Assembly: GCF_024748615.1 (NCBI RefSeq)
Contig: NZ_CP087168.1
Location: 4,216,001-4,280,000, forward strand
Reading direction: 5' to 3'
Length of the DNA: 64,000 bases
DNA from: Pseudomonas sp. B21-048
GTDB lineage: Bacteria; Pseudomonadota; Gammaproteobacteria; Pseudomonadales; Pseudomonadaceae
The position numbers and the translations under genes were made by a program. Shown here piece by piece: positions 8,371 through 17,225 of the stretch; the stretch's first letter is position 1; the number at the start of each line of letters is the position of its first letter. The notes below the pieces were generated by a model. That model saw only the letters and a list, made by a program, of their open reading frames with translations, did no database searches and was not told the origin of the DNA.

Positions 8371-9717
8371 TTAGAACACCGACTGAATTTTCAGGCCGGC
8401 GACCAGCGCGTTATCAACTTCATCCACCCCCCCCGGATGAGTGATGTATTGCAGGTTAGGACGCACCGTCAGCCAGTTGGTAACGTGGAAGCCGTAGTTG
8501 ATCTCGTAGTTGTACTCGGTGCTGCGCAGCGGCGAGAACAGTGGATCTTCGTAGTCGCTGACACCATTGGCGGCGTTGACCAACTCGGCGTTTTTCTTCA
8601 CGTCATCGTTGACATGGATACGGGAGAAACCGATCCCGACGTCGTCTTTTGGACGAGCATCAAACGGGCCTTTGTACACAAACATCAACGACTGGTAGTT
8701 GTCGACGAAGTTGGTGTCCTTGTCATGGAAGGTGGCGTTGGCCGCGATGTTCAGACCGCGGGAAGCGTCGCCATTATGGGTCGTGAGTTGCTGCTGCGCG
8801 ACGAACCAGTAGCCGTGCTTGCTGTTGTGGCTGCGATAGGCGTTACCGGTGGTCGCTGCATCATCGCCGCTGTCATCTTTACGGACATCATCGGCATCGG
8901 CCGTGCTCTTGTAGTAACCGACACGGTATTCGCCCGGCAGGTTGTTGACCTTCGGCGACCAGACCAGTTCGACCGGCAAGACGGTGCCCTTGGTACCACT
9001 GCCACTGAGCTTGAAGCCGTTACCGTGCTCCAGTTGCGATGGGTTCTGGTTGTACGCGCCGATCTGCGCATAGAACTCAGGCGTGATGTTGTACTTCACG
9101 CGAACCGCCGCCTGCATGACCGGCCAGTTGTACCAGATACCGGTCGCCCAGTTACCCGCTTGTGAACCGCAGAACGCCAGGTTCTGGAACTCGCAAGGGA
9201 AGGTGTTGAAGTCTTCGCCTTCGCCGAAGTAACCGGCCTTGACGTCCAGTTTACCGTCGAGGAACTGGTGCTTGATCCACAATTGGGTCAAACGGACCAT
9301 ATGGCCACGGCCGTAGACTTCCTGGGAGGAACTCAAGGTGCCGGCACGCGGATCGCCGACACGGTCATTGGATATGTTCTGACCGTTACGGTTGGTGAGC
9401 TGAATCTTGGCCTGGGTGTTATCCCAGCCCCACAGCTTTTCCAGGTCCAGCGCCACGCCCAAGCCAAACTGGTCGGCGTAACGCGCCGTCTTGTCGTCGT
9501 TGTAGCCGCCATGCAGGTTGGCGCCCACTTCACCAACGTAGTCGGCCTTGATGTCGATACCTTGCTCAATCAGCCTGGTCCGCTCGCCGCCCCAATCCCC
9601 GGTCATCCACTGCGAGTCGGCACTGAACGCGTCAGCCGCGTGCACGCTACCGGCCAGCATCATCGCCGCAACGGCTGACAACTGGCAGATAAGCTGAGCG
9701 TTGTTCTTCTTCTTCAT
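8371..9717 (-). CDS. oprB: OprB carbohydrate-selective porin
   Basis: This outer-membrane beta-barrel lets glucose and other monosaccharides into the periplasm. The 448 residues begin with a signal peptide (MKKKNNAQLICQL..., cleavage after SVHA-ADAF). The mature start FSADSQWMTGDWGGERTRL is the OprB hallmark. The chain ends in aromatic Phe (GLKIQSVF), the usual C-terminal signal for barrel insertion. It is the last gene after gtsABCD, separated by a stable hairpin (9778-9801), so it may be transcribed both from the gts promoter by read-through and from its own. SD: GAGG 8 bases before ATG. Confidence 0.95.
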   Translation of the reverse strand: MKKKNNAQLICQLSAVAAMMLAGSVHAADAFSADSQWMTGDWGGERTRLIEQGIDIKADYVGEVGANLHGGYNDDKTARYADQFGLGVALDLEKLWGWDNTQAKIQLTNRNGQNISNDRVGDPRAGTLSSSQEVYGRGHMVRLTQLWIKHQFLDGKLDVKAGYFGEGEDFNTFPCEFQNLAFCGSQAGNWATGIWYNWPVMQAAVRVKYNITPEFYAQIGAYNQNPSQLEHGNGFKLSGSGTKGTVLPVELVWSPKVNNLPGEYRVGYYKSTADADDVRKDDSGDDAATTGNAYRSHNSKHGYWFVAQQQLTTHNGDASRGLNIAANATFHDKDTNFVDNYQSLMFVYKGPFDARPKDDVGIGFSRIHVNDDVKKNAELVNAANGVSDYEDPLFSPLRSTEYNYEINYGFHVTNWLTVRPNLQYITHPGGVDEVDNALVAGLKIQSVF

Positions 9718-9777
9718 CCCTACATCCTCGTCTTTATTGTTATTAACTGTTTTTATCTAACGCGGTTTACAACGATT

Positions 9778-9801
9778 GCGGCAGATGTCCCCATCTGCCG
9801 C
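9778..9801. promoter_or_regulatory. Intercistronic hairpin between gtsD and oprB
   Basis: A perfect 10-bp stem (GCGGCAGATG / CATCTGCCGC) with a 4-nt loop is not followed by a T run on either strand. It therefore looks like an mRNA-stabilising or attenuating hairpin, not a full terminator. A half REP hairpin (TGTGGGA...TCCCACA, 9812-9835) stands next to it. Confidence 0.6.
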
Positions 9802-9846
9802 GAATTCCCCCTGTGGGAACAGGCTCGCTCCCACATTTTTTGATCT

Positions 9847-11007
9847 TTATCTGCCTTTGAACTGCGCTACGTTGGCGCTGTGAGCTTCAGCTTTCGGCAG
9901 GCCGGCCACCCCCAGGCGCTCACCGGTCTTGGCATCGAACAACAGCACTTTCGAAGGATCGAATTGCAGGGTCAGAGTCTCGCCCACGGCCGGCGCAACG
10001 TCTGGTGCCAGACGGCAGCAGACTTTGGTGTCGTTGAGATTGACGAATACCAGGGTGTCGGGACCGGTCGGTTCGGTGACCTGCACTTCGGCACGAATGG
10101 TCGGCAAACCATTCGGCTCGCTGCCCGCCAGAACGATCTGCTCCGGGCGCATGCCGAGGATCACTTCGCGGTCTTCGAGCCCGGCGTCCTGCATGCCCAG
10201 CGGCAATTCGCAGCGCGCCTGACCGCTGTCGAGCAGCGCTACCAACCGACCTTCCTTACGCTGCAAACGCAGGGGAATGAAGTTCATCGGCGGTGAACCG
10301 ATGAAGCTCGCCACGAACAGGTTGGCCGGGTTGTTGTAGATGTCTTTCGGCGTACCAAACTGCTGAATGATCCCGTCCTTCATCACCGCTACTTTGTCGC
10401 CCAGGGTCATGGCTTCGATCTGGTCGTGGGTCACGTAGACCGTGGTGGTTTTCAGGCGCTGATGCATCAGTTTCATTTCGGTGCGCATCTCGACCCGCAG
10501 CTTGGCGTCGAGGTTGGACAGCGGTTCGTCGAACAGGTAAATCTTCGGCCGCCGCGCCAGCGCCCGGCCCATCGCCACGCGCTGTTGCTGACCACCGGAG
10601 AGCTGGCCAGGCTTGCGGCTGAGCAGGTGTTCGATTTGCAACAGCTTGGCCACGCGAGCGACTTCTTCGTCGATTTCGGCGGCCGGCATTTTGCGAATCT
10701 TCAGACCGAACGCGATGTTGTCGCGCACGCTCATCGTCGGGTACAGCGCGTAGGACTGAAACACCATGGCGATGTCGCGATCTTTCGGGCTCATGCCGCT
10801 GATGTCGGCGTCATCCACCAGGATCGCGCCGCCGCTGATGTTTTCAAGTCCGGCGATGCAGTTCATCAGCGTGGATTTGCCGCAGCCCGATGGGCCGACC
10901 AGGATCAGGAACTCACCGTCATTGATCTTCAGTTCGATGTTTTTCAGGGTGTCCGGCAAACCGGCACCGTAGGTCTTGTTGACGTTGCGTAATTCGAGAG
11001 TTGCCAT
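9847..11007 (-). CDS. gtsD: Glucose ABC transporter ATP-binding protein
   Basis: The 386 residues form a MalK/UgpC-type ATPase: Walker A GPSGCGKST, Q-loop VFQSYALYP, signature LSGGQQQR, Walker B KIYLFDEPLSNLD and H-loop VYVTHDQ, followed by a C-terminal TOBE/OB regulatory domain (from about residue 240, e.g. GMRPEQIVL). It energises import of glucose by GtsABC. It starts 3 bp after the gtsC stop, in a tight operon. No abnormal residues are seen. Confidence 0.93.
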   Translation of the reverse strand: MATLELRNVNKTYGAGLPDTLKNIELKINDGEFLILVGPSGCGKSTLMNCIAGLENISGGAILVDDADISGMSPKDRDIAMVFQSYALYPTMSVRDNIAFGLKIRKMPAAEIDEEVARVAKLLQIEHLLSRKPGQLSGGQQQRVAMGRALARRPKIYLFDEPLSNLDAKLRVEMRTEMKLMHQRLKTTTVYVTHDQIEAMTLGDKVAVMKDGIIQQFGTPKDIYNNPANLFVASFIGSPPMNFIPLRLQRKEGRLVALLDSGQARCELPLGMQDAGLEDREVILGMRPEQIVLAGSEPNGLPTIRAEVQVTEPTGPDTLVFVNLNDTKVCCRLAPDVAPAVGETLTLQFDPSKVLLFDAKTGERLGVAGLPKAEAHSANVAQFKGR

Positions 11008-11010
11008 GTT

Positions 11011-11856
11011 CTACCCCTTGACCGCGCCGGACGTCAGCCCACGCAGGAAATACTTGCCAGCGAATATGTAGACCAGCAGTGTCGGCAGCCCGGCGATCAT
11101 CGCGGCGGCCATATCAACGTTGTATTCCTTGGCCCCGGTGCTGGTGTTGACCAGGTTGTTCAGGGCCACGGTAATCGGCTGGGCATCGCCACTGGCGAAG
11201 ACCACGCCGAACAGGAAGTCATTCCAGATTTGCGTGAACTGCCAGATCAGGCAGACCATCACGATCGGGATCGACATCGGCAGCAGGATCTTCCAGAAAA
11301 TCGTGAAGAAGCCCGCGCCATCCAGCCGCGCAGCTTTGACCAGCGCATCCGGAATGCTCACGTAGTAGTTGCGGAAGAACAGCGTGGTGAACGCCAGGCC
11401 GTAGACGATGTGCACCAGCACCAGCCCCGTGGTGGTGTTGGCCAGGCCAAGTTTGCCGACAGTGAAAGAGGCTGGCAGCAGAACGGTCTGGAACGGCAGG
11501 AAGCAACCGAACAGCAGCAGGCCGAAGAACAATTGCGAACCACGGAAGCGCCACATCGACAGCACGTAGCCGTTCATGGCCCCGATGAAGGTGGAGATCA
11601 ACACCGCTGGCACGGTGATTTTTACCGAGTTCCAGAAGTAGCCGCCCACGACGTCCCAAGCCTTGATCCAGCCAATGCCGTCAATCACTTGCGGCCAGCT
11701 CAACAGGTTGCCGGTGCGGATGTCTTCCGGGGATTTGAAACTGGTCAGCAACATCACCACCAGCGGGACCAGATAGATCGCCGCGGCCAGCAACAGGGTT
11801 GCATAAATGGCGATGCGGCTGAAGCTGATACCTGGTTTGCCAAGTTGATTACTCAT
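11011..11856 (-). CDS. gtsC: Glucose ABC transporter permease
   Basis: This 281-residue inner-membrane permease has six hydrophobic segments, the first being IAIYATLLLAAAIYLVPLVV. The cytoplasmic EAA loop is SIPDALVKAARLDGAGFFTI followed by FWKILLP, the contact site for the GtsD ATPase. It belongs to the MalG/UgpE group. The start overlaps the gtsB stop by 8 bases. Confidence 0.92.
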   Translation of the reverse strand: MSNQLGKPGISFSRIAIYATLLLAAAIYLVPLVVMLLTSFKSPEDIRTGNLLSWPQVIDGIGWIKAWDVVGGYFWNSVKITVPAVLISTFIGAMNGYVLSMWRFRGSQLFFGLLLFGCFLPFQTVLLPASFTVGKLGLANTTTGLVLVHIVYGLAFTTLFFRNYYVSIPDALVKAARLDGAGFFTIFWKILLPMSIPIVMVCLIWQFTQIWNDFLFGVVFASGDAQPITVALNNLVNTSTGAKEYNVDMAAAMIAGLPTLLVYIFAGKYFLRGLTSGAVKG

Positions 11857-12757
11857 GGCGTTTGCCTCGCAATTCGGAGTACAGGTACGGCACCAGAATC
11901 GCCAGGATCGCGCCGAGCATCATCATGGCGCTCGCCGAACCAATGCCCATCTGGCCACGGCTGAAAGTGAAGGAGTACATGAACATCGCCGGCAGGTCGG
12001 ATGAGTAACCGGGACCGCCCGCGGTCATCGCCGCCACCAGGTCGAAGCTCTTGATCGCGATGTGCGCCAGGATCATGAAAGCGCTGAAGAACACCGGGCG
12101 CAGGCTCGGCAATACGATCTTCAAGTAGATGGTCGGCAAGCTCGCACCGTCGACTTGTGCCGCGCGGATAATCGATTGATCGACGCCACGCAGGCCGGCC
12201 AGGAACATCGCCATCACAAACCCGGAAGCTTGCCATACAGCGGCGATCACCAGGCAATACACCACGCGATCCTGATCCACCAGCCAGTCGAGACGGAAGC
12301 CTTCCCAGCCCCAGTCACGCAGCATCTTGTCCAGACCCAGCCCTGGGTTGAGCAGCCATTTCCAGGCGGTACCGGTAACGATCATCGAGAGCGCCATCGG
12401 GTACAGGTAAACGGTGCGGATGAAGCCTTCCTTGCGAATGCGCTGATCCAGCAGCACGGCGAGGAACACGCCCAATACCAGGCTGATGCCGATGAACATG
12501 CCGCCGAACACCGCGAGGTTCTTGCTCGCGACCCACCAGCGATCGTTGTCCATCAAGCGGATGTATTGCTGCAGGCCGACCCACTTGTAGCTCGGCATGA
12601 AGCTGGAGTTGGTGAAGGACAAAACAAATGTCCAGATGATGTAACCGTAAAAACCAACCAGGACGATCAGCATGCTAGGCGCCAAAACCAGCTTGGGGAG
12701 CCAGCGCTGCAATGCGTCGAACGGTGAGGCTTTGCTAAAAACCGCCACAGAGCTCAT
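11849..12757 (-). CDS. gtsB: Glucose ABC transporter permease
   Basis: The 302 residues are of the MalF/UgpA type. A hydrophobic N-terminal segment (LVLAPSMLIVLVGFYGYIIW) is followed by five more, with the EAA loop QSIIRAAQVDGASLPTIYLK-IVLP. The ATG at 12757 (MSSVAVFSKAS) is preferred over an in-frame ATG at 12775 because it gives the usual N-terminus; neither has a strong SD. The 150-bp gap to gtsA holds a hairpin and a REP pair, so expression is probably lower than that of gtsA. Confidence 0.9.
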   Translation of the reverse strand: MSSVAVFSKASPFDALQRWLPKLVLAPSMLIVLVGFYGYIIWTFVLSFTNSSFMPSYKWVGLQQYIRLMDNDRWWVASKNLAVFGGMFIGISLVLGVFLAVLLDQRIRKEGFIRTVYLYPMALSMIVTGTAWKWLLNPGLGLDKMLRDWGWEGFRLDWLVDQDRVVYCLVIAAVWQASGFVMAMFLAGLRGVDQSIIRAAQVDGASLPTIYLKIVLPSLRPVFFSAFMILAHIAIKSFDLVAAMTAGGPGYSSDLPAMFMYSFTFSRGQMGIGSASAMMMLGAILAILVPYLYSELRGKRHE

Positions 12758-12792
12758 CGGGATAATCCATTGCAAGAAATGAAGATCAAACC

Positions 12793-12871
12793 TGTAGGAG
12801 CCGGCTTGCTGGCGAACCTAACGACACGGTGTGTCAGGCACACCGCCTTCGCCGGCAAGCCGGCTCCTACA
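12793..12871. repeat. REP pair inside the gts operon (gtsA-gtsB gap)
   Basis: Inverted arms TGTAGGAGCCGGCTTGC / GCAAGCCGGCTCCTACA, with an inner GTGTGTCAGGCACACCGCC segment. Between a binding-protein gene and its permease gene, such a structure commonly protects the upstream mRNA from 3' decay. Confidence 0.85.
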
Positions 12872-12892
12872 GTTGGCAGATCATCGATGGAT

Positions 12893-12913
12893 GCCGCAGG
12901 CCAGGCCTGCGGC
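12893..12913 (-). promoter_or_regulatory. Attenuating hairpin directly after gtsA
   Basis: The stem GCCGCAGG / CCTGCGGC with a 5-nt loop lies 11 bp past the gtsA stop and has no following T run. Together with the REP pair at 12793-12871 it forms a double barrier between gtsA and gtsB. Confidence 0.6.
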
Positions 12914-12923
12914 GGCCTTGGTT

Positions 12924-14231
12924 TTACTGGGCAGCTTTGACGGCCGACGCCAGTTGCGCGCTGGCCTTGGCCGGGTCAGCGTTCTTGTCGTTCATGAAGT
13001 TGGTGACCACATCGAAGATCGCGCCCTGCACGGCCAGGGACGTGGCCATGTTGTGCGCCATACTCGGTTGCAGACCGCCGGTCTTCTCGTCTGCCAGGAA
13101 ATCCTTGGCGGACGCTTGAGCGCAAGAGTCAAAACCGAGCTTGTCCATCTCGCTCAACATGTCGGTGCGCACCGGGATCGAACCCTTGTTGATGCTGAAG
13201 ACCTTCTGGAAGTCTGTGCCCAGAGCGACCTTGGCCAGGTCTTGCTGGGCGGCGATGTCGCCTTTGCGATCGGCTTTGAGCTTGAACACAGCCAGCGAGT
13301 CGATGTTGTAGGTGAAGGCTTTTTCAGTGCCCGGGAACGGTACGCATTGGTAGTCCTTGCCCGCGACTTTCTTCGCGGCGGTCCATTCGCTCTTGGCCCA
13401 GTCGCCCATCATCTGCATGCCGGCCTTGCCACTGATGACGTCGGCGGCTGCGATGTTCCAGTCACGACCGGCGCGGTTCGGGTCCATGTAGCCAGTGACT
13501 TTTTTCAGCTCGGTGAAGGCCTTGGCCATCTCGGGCCCGGAGAGGGTTTTCTGATCCAGGTCGACCAGGGCTTTCTTGTAACCGTCTGCGCCCATGACCG
13601 AGAGCACCACGTCTTCAAACACGGTGCTGTCCTGCCAAGGCTGGCCACCGTGCGCAAGCGCGATGAAACCGGCGGCTTTGAGCTTGTCGCCCGCGGCATA
13701 GAATTCTTCGAGGGTGGTCGGCGCTTTATCGATCCCGGCTTTCTTGAAGACTTCCGGGTTGATCCACAGCCAGTTGACGCGGTGAATGTTCACCGGCACG
13801 GCGACGTAATCGCCTTCGTATTTCACAGTGTCGGAGACTTTCTTGATCAGCAGGTTATCCCAGCCTTCGGACTTGGAAACGTCTTTGAGGGTGTCGGTGC
13901 TGAGCAGGCCAGTGCTGCCCCACTCCTGGATGTCCGGCCCCTTGATCTGGGCAACGCCCGGCGGGTTACCGGCCACGGCGCGGCTTTTGAGTACGGTCAT
14001 GGCCGTGGAGCCGCCACCGCCGGCGACTGCGCCGTCTTTCCAGGTGAAGCCGTCTTTTTCGACTTGGGTCTTGAGCACATCGACGGCCGCTTTTTCACCA
14101 CCAGACGTCCACCAGTGAACGACTTCCACCGAACCTTTGGCATCGGCGGCAAGGGCACTGACGGGAAATGCAGCAACGGGAAGCAGTGAAGCGAGAGAAA
14201 TGACAGTAGCGAGGCGAGAAATCGCATTCAT
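12924..14231 (-). CDS. gtsA: Glucose ABC transporter substrate-binding protein
   Basis: This periplasmic binding protein catches glucose (possibly also mannose) for GtsBCD. The 435 residues start with a Sec signal peptide ([20 protein letters not shown]..., cleavage near ALA-ADAK). The mature start [20 protein letters not shown] is typical of cluster B/D sugar-binding proteins. It is the first gene of gtsABCD(-oprB). A 53-bp block upstream (14290-14342) is shared with the AGE epimerase gene. In Pseudomonas the gts genes respond to the GltR/GtrS system, whose genes lie nearby. Confidence 0.93.
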   Translation of the reverse strand: MNAISRLATVISLASLLPVAAFPVSALAADAKGSVEVVHWWTSGGEKAAVDVLKTQVEKDGFTWKDGAVAGGGGSTAMTVLKSRAVAGNPPGVAQIKGPDIQEWGSTGLLSTDTLKDVSKSEGWDNLLIKKVSDTVKYEGDYVAVPVNIHRVNWLWINPEVFKKAGIDKAPTTLEEFYAAGDKLKAAGFIALAHGGQPWQDSTVFEDVVLSVMGADGYKKALVDLDQKTLSGPEMAKAFTELKKVTGYMDPNRAGRDWNIAAADVISGKAGMQMMGDWAKSEWTAAKKVAGKDYQCVPFPGTEKAFTYNIDSLAVFKLKADRKGDIAAQQDLAKVALGTDFQKVFSINKGSIPVRTDMLSEMDKLGFDSCAQASAKDFLADEKTGGLQPSMAHNMATSLAVQGAIFDVVTNFMNDKNADPAKASAQLASAVKAAQ

Positions 14232-14289
14232 CTAGTAGTACCTTTCTTGTTGTTATGCATGCAAGTCTGGTGCTTGCGCTGCATAGGAT

Positions 14290-14342
14290 TCTAAACAGGG
14301 GATGTCCCTTCGCAGGTAACGAAGGGACGCGCGAATGTCACC
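14290..14342 (-). promoter_or_regulatory. Conserved 53-bp promoter block upstream of gtsA
   Basis: On the minus strand: GGTGACAT, 8 bp, CCCTTCGTTACCTGC, 14 bp, TGTTTAGA. The same three words with identical spacing occur at 15644-15696 upstream of the AGE epimerase gene. GGTGAC and GTTACC are near-inverted half sites. It is probably the operator and core promoter for a shared sugar-responsive regulator; GltR is the obvious candidate because its gene is about 1.5 kb from the second block, but that is inference. Confidence 0.65.
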
Positions 14343-14348
14343 ACATGG

Positions 14349-15608
14349 TTACACAGGAGCATTCTGGGACCATTGCGCCAGTGCAGTGGCCATGCTCGGC
14401 GCTAGCGGCAGGCGCGGGATCAAAACGGCTTGCCAGGCGTGATACAGATCGGGTTTGCCGGCCCTGATATCGGCGCTCGGACGGTTCAGCGGATCGAGTT
14501 CGTGATGCCAGCTGCCATCGCAGCGGTCAATGAAATGACTGTCACAGAATTCCCAGAACAGTCGGTACCAGTGCTCGTATTGCTCCTCACCGGTGCGTTT
14601 GAGCAGCGCACTGGCGGCGGCGCTGGCTTCGCAATGAGTCCAGTGCAAACGATGGCGAACCACCGCGCGATTGTCCCAGTCGAGGGTGTAGACCATGCCC
14701 GGCGCACCGTCGACGTCCCAGCCGTGACGGCAATTGTGCTCGAACAGTTTTTGCGCATCGGTGGCGAGCCAGCCCGGCGTGAGCATGCCGGCCTGCACCC
14801 GCGCCGCTTCAAGGTGCAGCAACAGCCGCGCCCATTCGAAGCCATGGCCCGGCGTGGTGCCGTAAGGGCGGAATCCGTCAGCCGGGTTGTCGTGGTTGTA
14901 GTCGCGTAGCGGCTGCCAGTCGCGGTCGAAATGCTCGACCACCAGATAATCGTTGGACGCGGCGTGATCGTGAATGACGCGCTCGACGATGCGCTGGGCG
15001 CGAATCAGCCAGCGGTTGTCCTCGGTGACATCGGCCAGGGCGAGAAAGGCTTCGGTGGCGTGCATGTTGCTGTTGGCGCCGCGATAGGCCTCCTCGCAAC
15101 TGAAGTCGCGGTTGAAGGATTCGCGCATGGCGCCCTCCTCCTCACTCCAGAAATGCGTGTCGATGATGTGGATCGCATCGTCGAGCAAGGCTTGTGCACC
15201 CGGGCGCTGAGCGACCACCGCAGAACTCGCGGCCAACGCCACGAAAGCATGCAGATAAGCAGCTTTGCCGGTATTGCCGTCGCGGTGTTCGGGCGTGGCG
15301 AACCAGCCGCCGTGTTCGGGATCACGCAGCGGCCCGCGGAGGGCGTTGATGCCGTGATCCACCAGCTCGGCAAAACCCGGCAGGCCCTGGATGTGGGCCA
15401 TGGCGAAGCTGTGGGTCATGCGCGCGGTGTTCATGGTTTCGGCTTGCGCGTTGGCCGGCAGGCGACCCTTTTCATCGAGGTTGCCGAAGCCTTCGGCAAG
15501 CTTTGAAGCCTTGGCGAATCCCAGCAGGCGCAGGCCTTCAGCGGCGAGCCATTGCTGATGGGCAGGCGCGTTCAGCCAACGGCTGAAGGCGGGTTGGAAG
15601 GTGTCCAT
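14349..15608 (-). CDS. AGE-family sugar epimerase/isomerase
   Basis: The 419 residues form an (alpha/alpha)6-barrel of the N-acylglucosamine 2-epimerase / mannose isomerase superfamily. Recognisable blocks are RMTHSFAMAHIQG near the N-terminus, DPEHGGWFATP, NSNMHATEAFLALADVTED with a conserved His, PGHGFEWARLLL, and WTHCEASAAASALL with the second catalytic His. Members interconvert mannose and fructose or epimerise free sugars at C2. Its own upstream region copies the gtsA promoter block, so it is probably induced with glucose/mannose uptake. No phosphosugar domain or signal peptide is seen. Fructose/mannose specificity is a guess. Confidence 0.85.
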   Translation of the reverse strand: MDTFQPAFSRWLNAPAHQQWLAAEGLRLLGFAKASKLAEGFGNLDEKGRLPANAQAETMNTARMTHSFAMAHIQGLPGFAELVDHGINALRGPLRDPEHGGWFATPEHRDGNTGKAAYLHAFVALAASSAVVAQRPGAQALLDDAIHIIDTHFWSEEEGAMRESFNRDFSCEEAYRGANSNMHATEAFLALADVTEDNRWLIRAQRIVERVIHDHAASNDYLVVEHFDRDWQPLRDYNHDNPADGFRPYGTTPGHGFEWARLLLHLEAARVQAGMLTPGWLATDAQKLFEHNCRHGWDVDGAPGMVYTLDWDNRAVVRHRLHWTHCEASAAASALLKRTGEEQYEHWYRLFWEFCDSHFIDRCDGSWHHELDPLNRPSADIRAGKPDLYHAWQAVLIPRLPLAPSMATALAQWSQNAPV

Positions 15609-15643
15609 GGGAATACCTTTTTTGTTGTTATGACCGTGGGCAG

Positions 15644-15696
15644 TCTAAACAACGGGAGATGGCAGGCAGGTAACGAAGGGGGCGAGCTATGTCACC
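15644..15696 (-). promoter_or_regulatory. Conserved 53-bp promoter block upstream of the AGE epimerase
   Basis: Same layout as at 14290-14342: GGTGACAT, 8 bp, CCCTTCGTTACCTGC, 14 bp, TGTTTAGA, with different spacer bases. Both blocks are followed by a TAACAACAA-A-AAAGGTA leader that holds the SD of the downstream gene. Confidence 0.65.
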
Positions 15697-15755
15697 GAGT
15701 CGTGACATTAGCCCCGACTCTGAGGTGAGTGCTGTCTTGTGGCGAGGGAGCGTTT

Positions 15756-17225
15756 TCAATCCATTGATCGCGGCAACTGCAGCGTCACCCGCAACCCGCC
15801 TTCACGCAGGTTTTGCAGGCTGACTTCACCGCCATGGCTATGAGCAATGTTGCGTGCAATCCCCAGCCCCAGGCCATAACCCTGCTGCTGCCCGGCCAGG
15901 CGGAAGTGCGGCTCGAACACCTGCTCCAACCGCTGCTCCGGCACGCCTGGCCCTTCATCGTCGACATGCAGGACGAACGCGCTTTCGTCGTCATCGATGT
16001 GCAGGTGCGCGTTCTGCCCATACTTCAAGGCGTTGTCGATCAGGTTGCCGATGCACCGCTTGAGCGCCAATGGCTTACCGGGATACGGCGCCAGCGCCCG
16101 GCCATGTTGAGTCACACGGCCATTGCCGTTGGGCGCCAGATACGGTTCCACCAGGCAATTGAGCACATGGTTGAGGTCCACCGGCTCGATGTTTTCATGA
16201 ATGTCGGTGTCTTTCACGCATTGCAATGCGCCCTTGACCAGCAACTCCAGCTCATCCAGATCGCGTCCGAATTTGGCCTGCAGTTTTTCGTCTTCGAGCA
16301 GTTCCACCCGCAGTCGCAATCGGGTGATCGGCGTGCGCAAGTCATGGGAAATCGCGCTGAACAACTGGCTGCGTTCGGTCAGGTAACGGCTGATACGCTC
16401 GCGCATCGCATTGAACGCACGGCCCACTTCCACCACTTCACTGCCGCCGCCCTCGGCCACCGGTTCGACTTCCGCACCCAGCGACATTTCCCGCGCCGCC
16501 CGCGCCAATCGCTTGAGCGGCCGGCTCTGCCAATGCACCAACAGACCGATGAACAGCAGCAAGAAACCGCTGGTGAGAACGATGAACCAGACCTGCTGCG
16601 CGGGCAGGCCTTGCTCTTCAAGACTGGTGTAGGGTTCGGGCAACAATGAGGCGATGTACAGCCATTCCCCCGGTGCCATCTGGATTTGCGTGACCAACAC
16701 CGGCGGGTTCACCGGTTCCAGGGTCAACGCGTAATGCGCCCAAGAGCGCGGCAACTCATCGAGCTTCAAGCCGCCGTTGAAAATCCGCAGGTCTTCGGGG
16801 CTGACGAAGGTCACCGAGATATCGGTGTCCTGGCCCAACGACTGGCGCAGCACTTCGTCCACAGCCTTGAGCACCGCCTCTTTGCGGGGGGTGATCGGCA
16901 GCACTTCCATCCCTAAGGGTTTGTCGTTGAGGGTCACCACGAACCGGGTGCCGCCCATGCTGCGCAATTGATCGAGTACCAGCGGACGAAACGCCACCGG
17001 CAACGAACGGAAATAACTGACGCTGGCCGTCATCGAATGCGCCAGGCTACGAGCGCTGGTGACCAGGCCTTCAAGTTGCGTGGCGCGCAATTGCGAAACC
17101 CAGATCACGCTCGACAGCGCCTGGGCGAACAGGACAGCCAGCAACGTCAGCAGCAACATGCGCCCGAGCAGCGAGCGCGGTACCGGCACCTGCCTGGCGA
17201 GCTTGCGCAGAAGATCAGTGACCAT
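15756..17225 (-). CDS. gtrS: Glucose-responsive sensor histidine kinase
   Basis: This 489-residue membrane kinase pairs with GltR. An N-terminal transmembrane helix (SLLGRMLLLTLLAVLFAQAL) leads to a periplasmic sensor of about 150 residues, then a second helix (VWFIVLTSGFLLLFIGLLV), HAMP, the H box FSAISHDLRTPITRLRLR, N box NLIDNALKYG, and G boxes DEGPGVPEQRLEQ and GYGLGLGIARNIA. In P. aeruginosa GtrS senses 2-ketogluconate/6-phosphogluconate and controls glucose transport. The ATG at 17225 overlaps the gltR stop by 11 bases; a start at 17261 would add 12 residues inside gltR and is less likely. Confidence 0.92.
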   Translation of the reverse strand: MVTDLLRKLARQVPVPRSLLGRMLLLTLLAVLFAQALSSVIWVSQLRATQLEGLVTSARSLAHSMTASVSYFRSLPVAFRPLVLDQLRSMGGTRFVVTLNDKPLGMEVLPITPRKEAVLKAVDEVLRQSLGQDTDISVTFVSPEDLRIFNGGLKLDELPRSWAHYALTLEPVNPPVLVTQIQMAPGEWLYIASLLPEPYTSLEEQGLPAQQVWFIVLTSGFLLLFIGLLVHWQSRPLKRLARAAREMSLGAEVEPVAEGGGSEVVEVGRAFNAMRERISRYLTERSQLFSAISHDLRTPITRLRLRVELLEDEKLQAKFGRDLDELELLVKGALQCVKDTDIHENIEPVDLNHVLNCLVEPYLAPNGNGRVTQHGRALAPYPGKPLALKRCIGNLIDNALKYGQNAHLHIDDDESAFVLHVDDEGPGVPEQRLEQVFEPHFRLAGQQQGYGLGLGIARNIAHSHGGEVSLQNLREGGLRVTLQLPRSMD

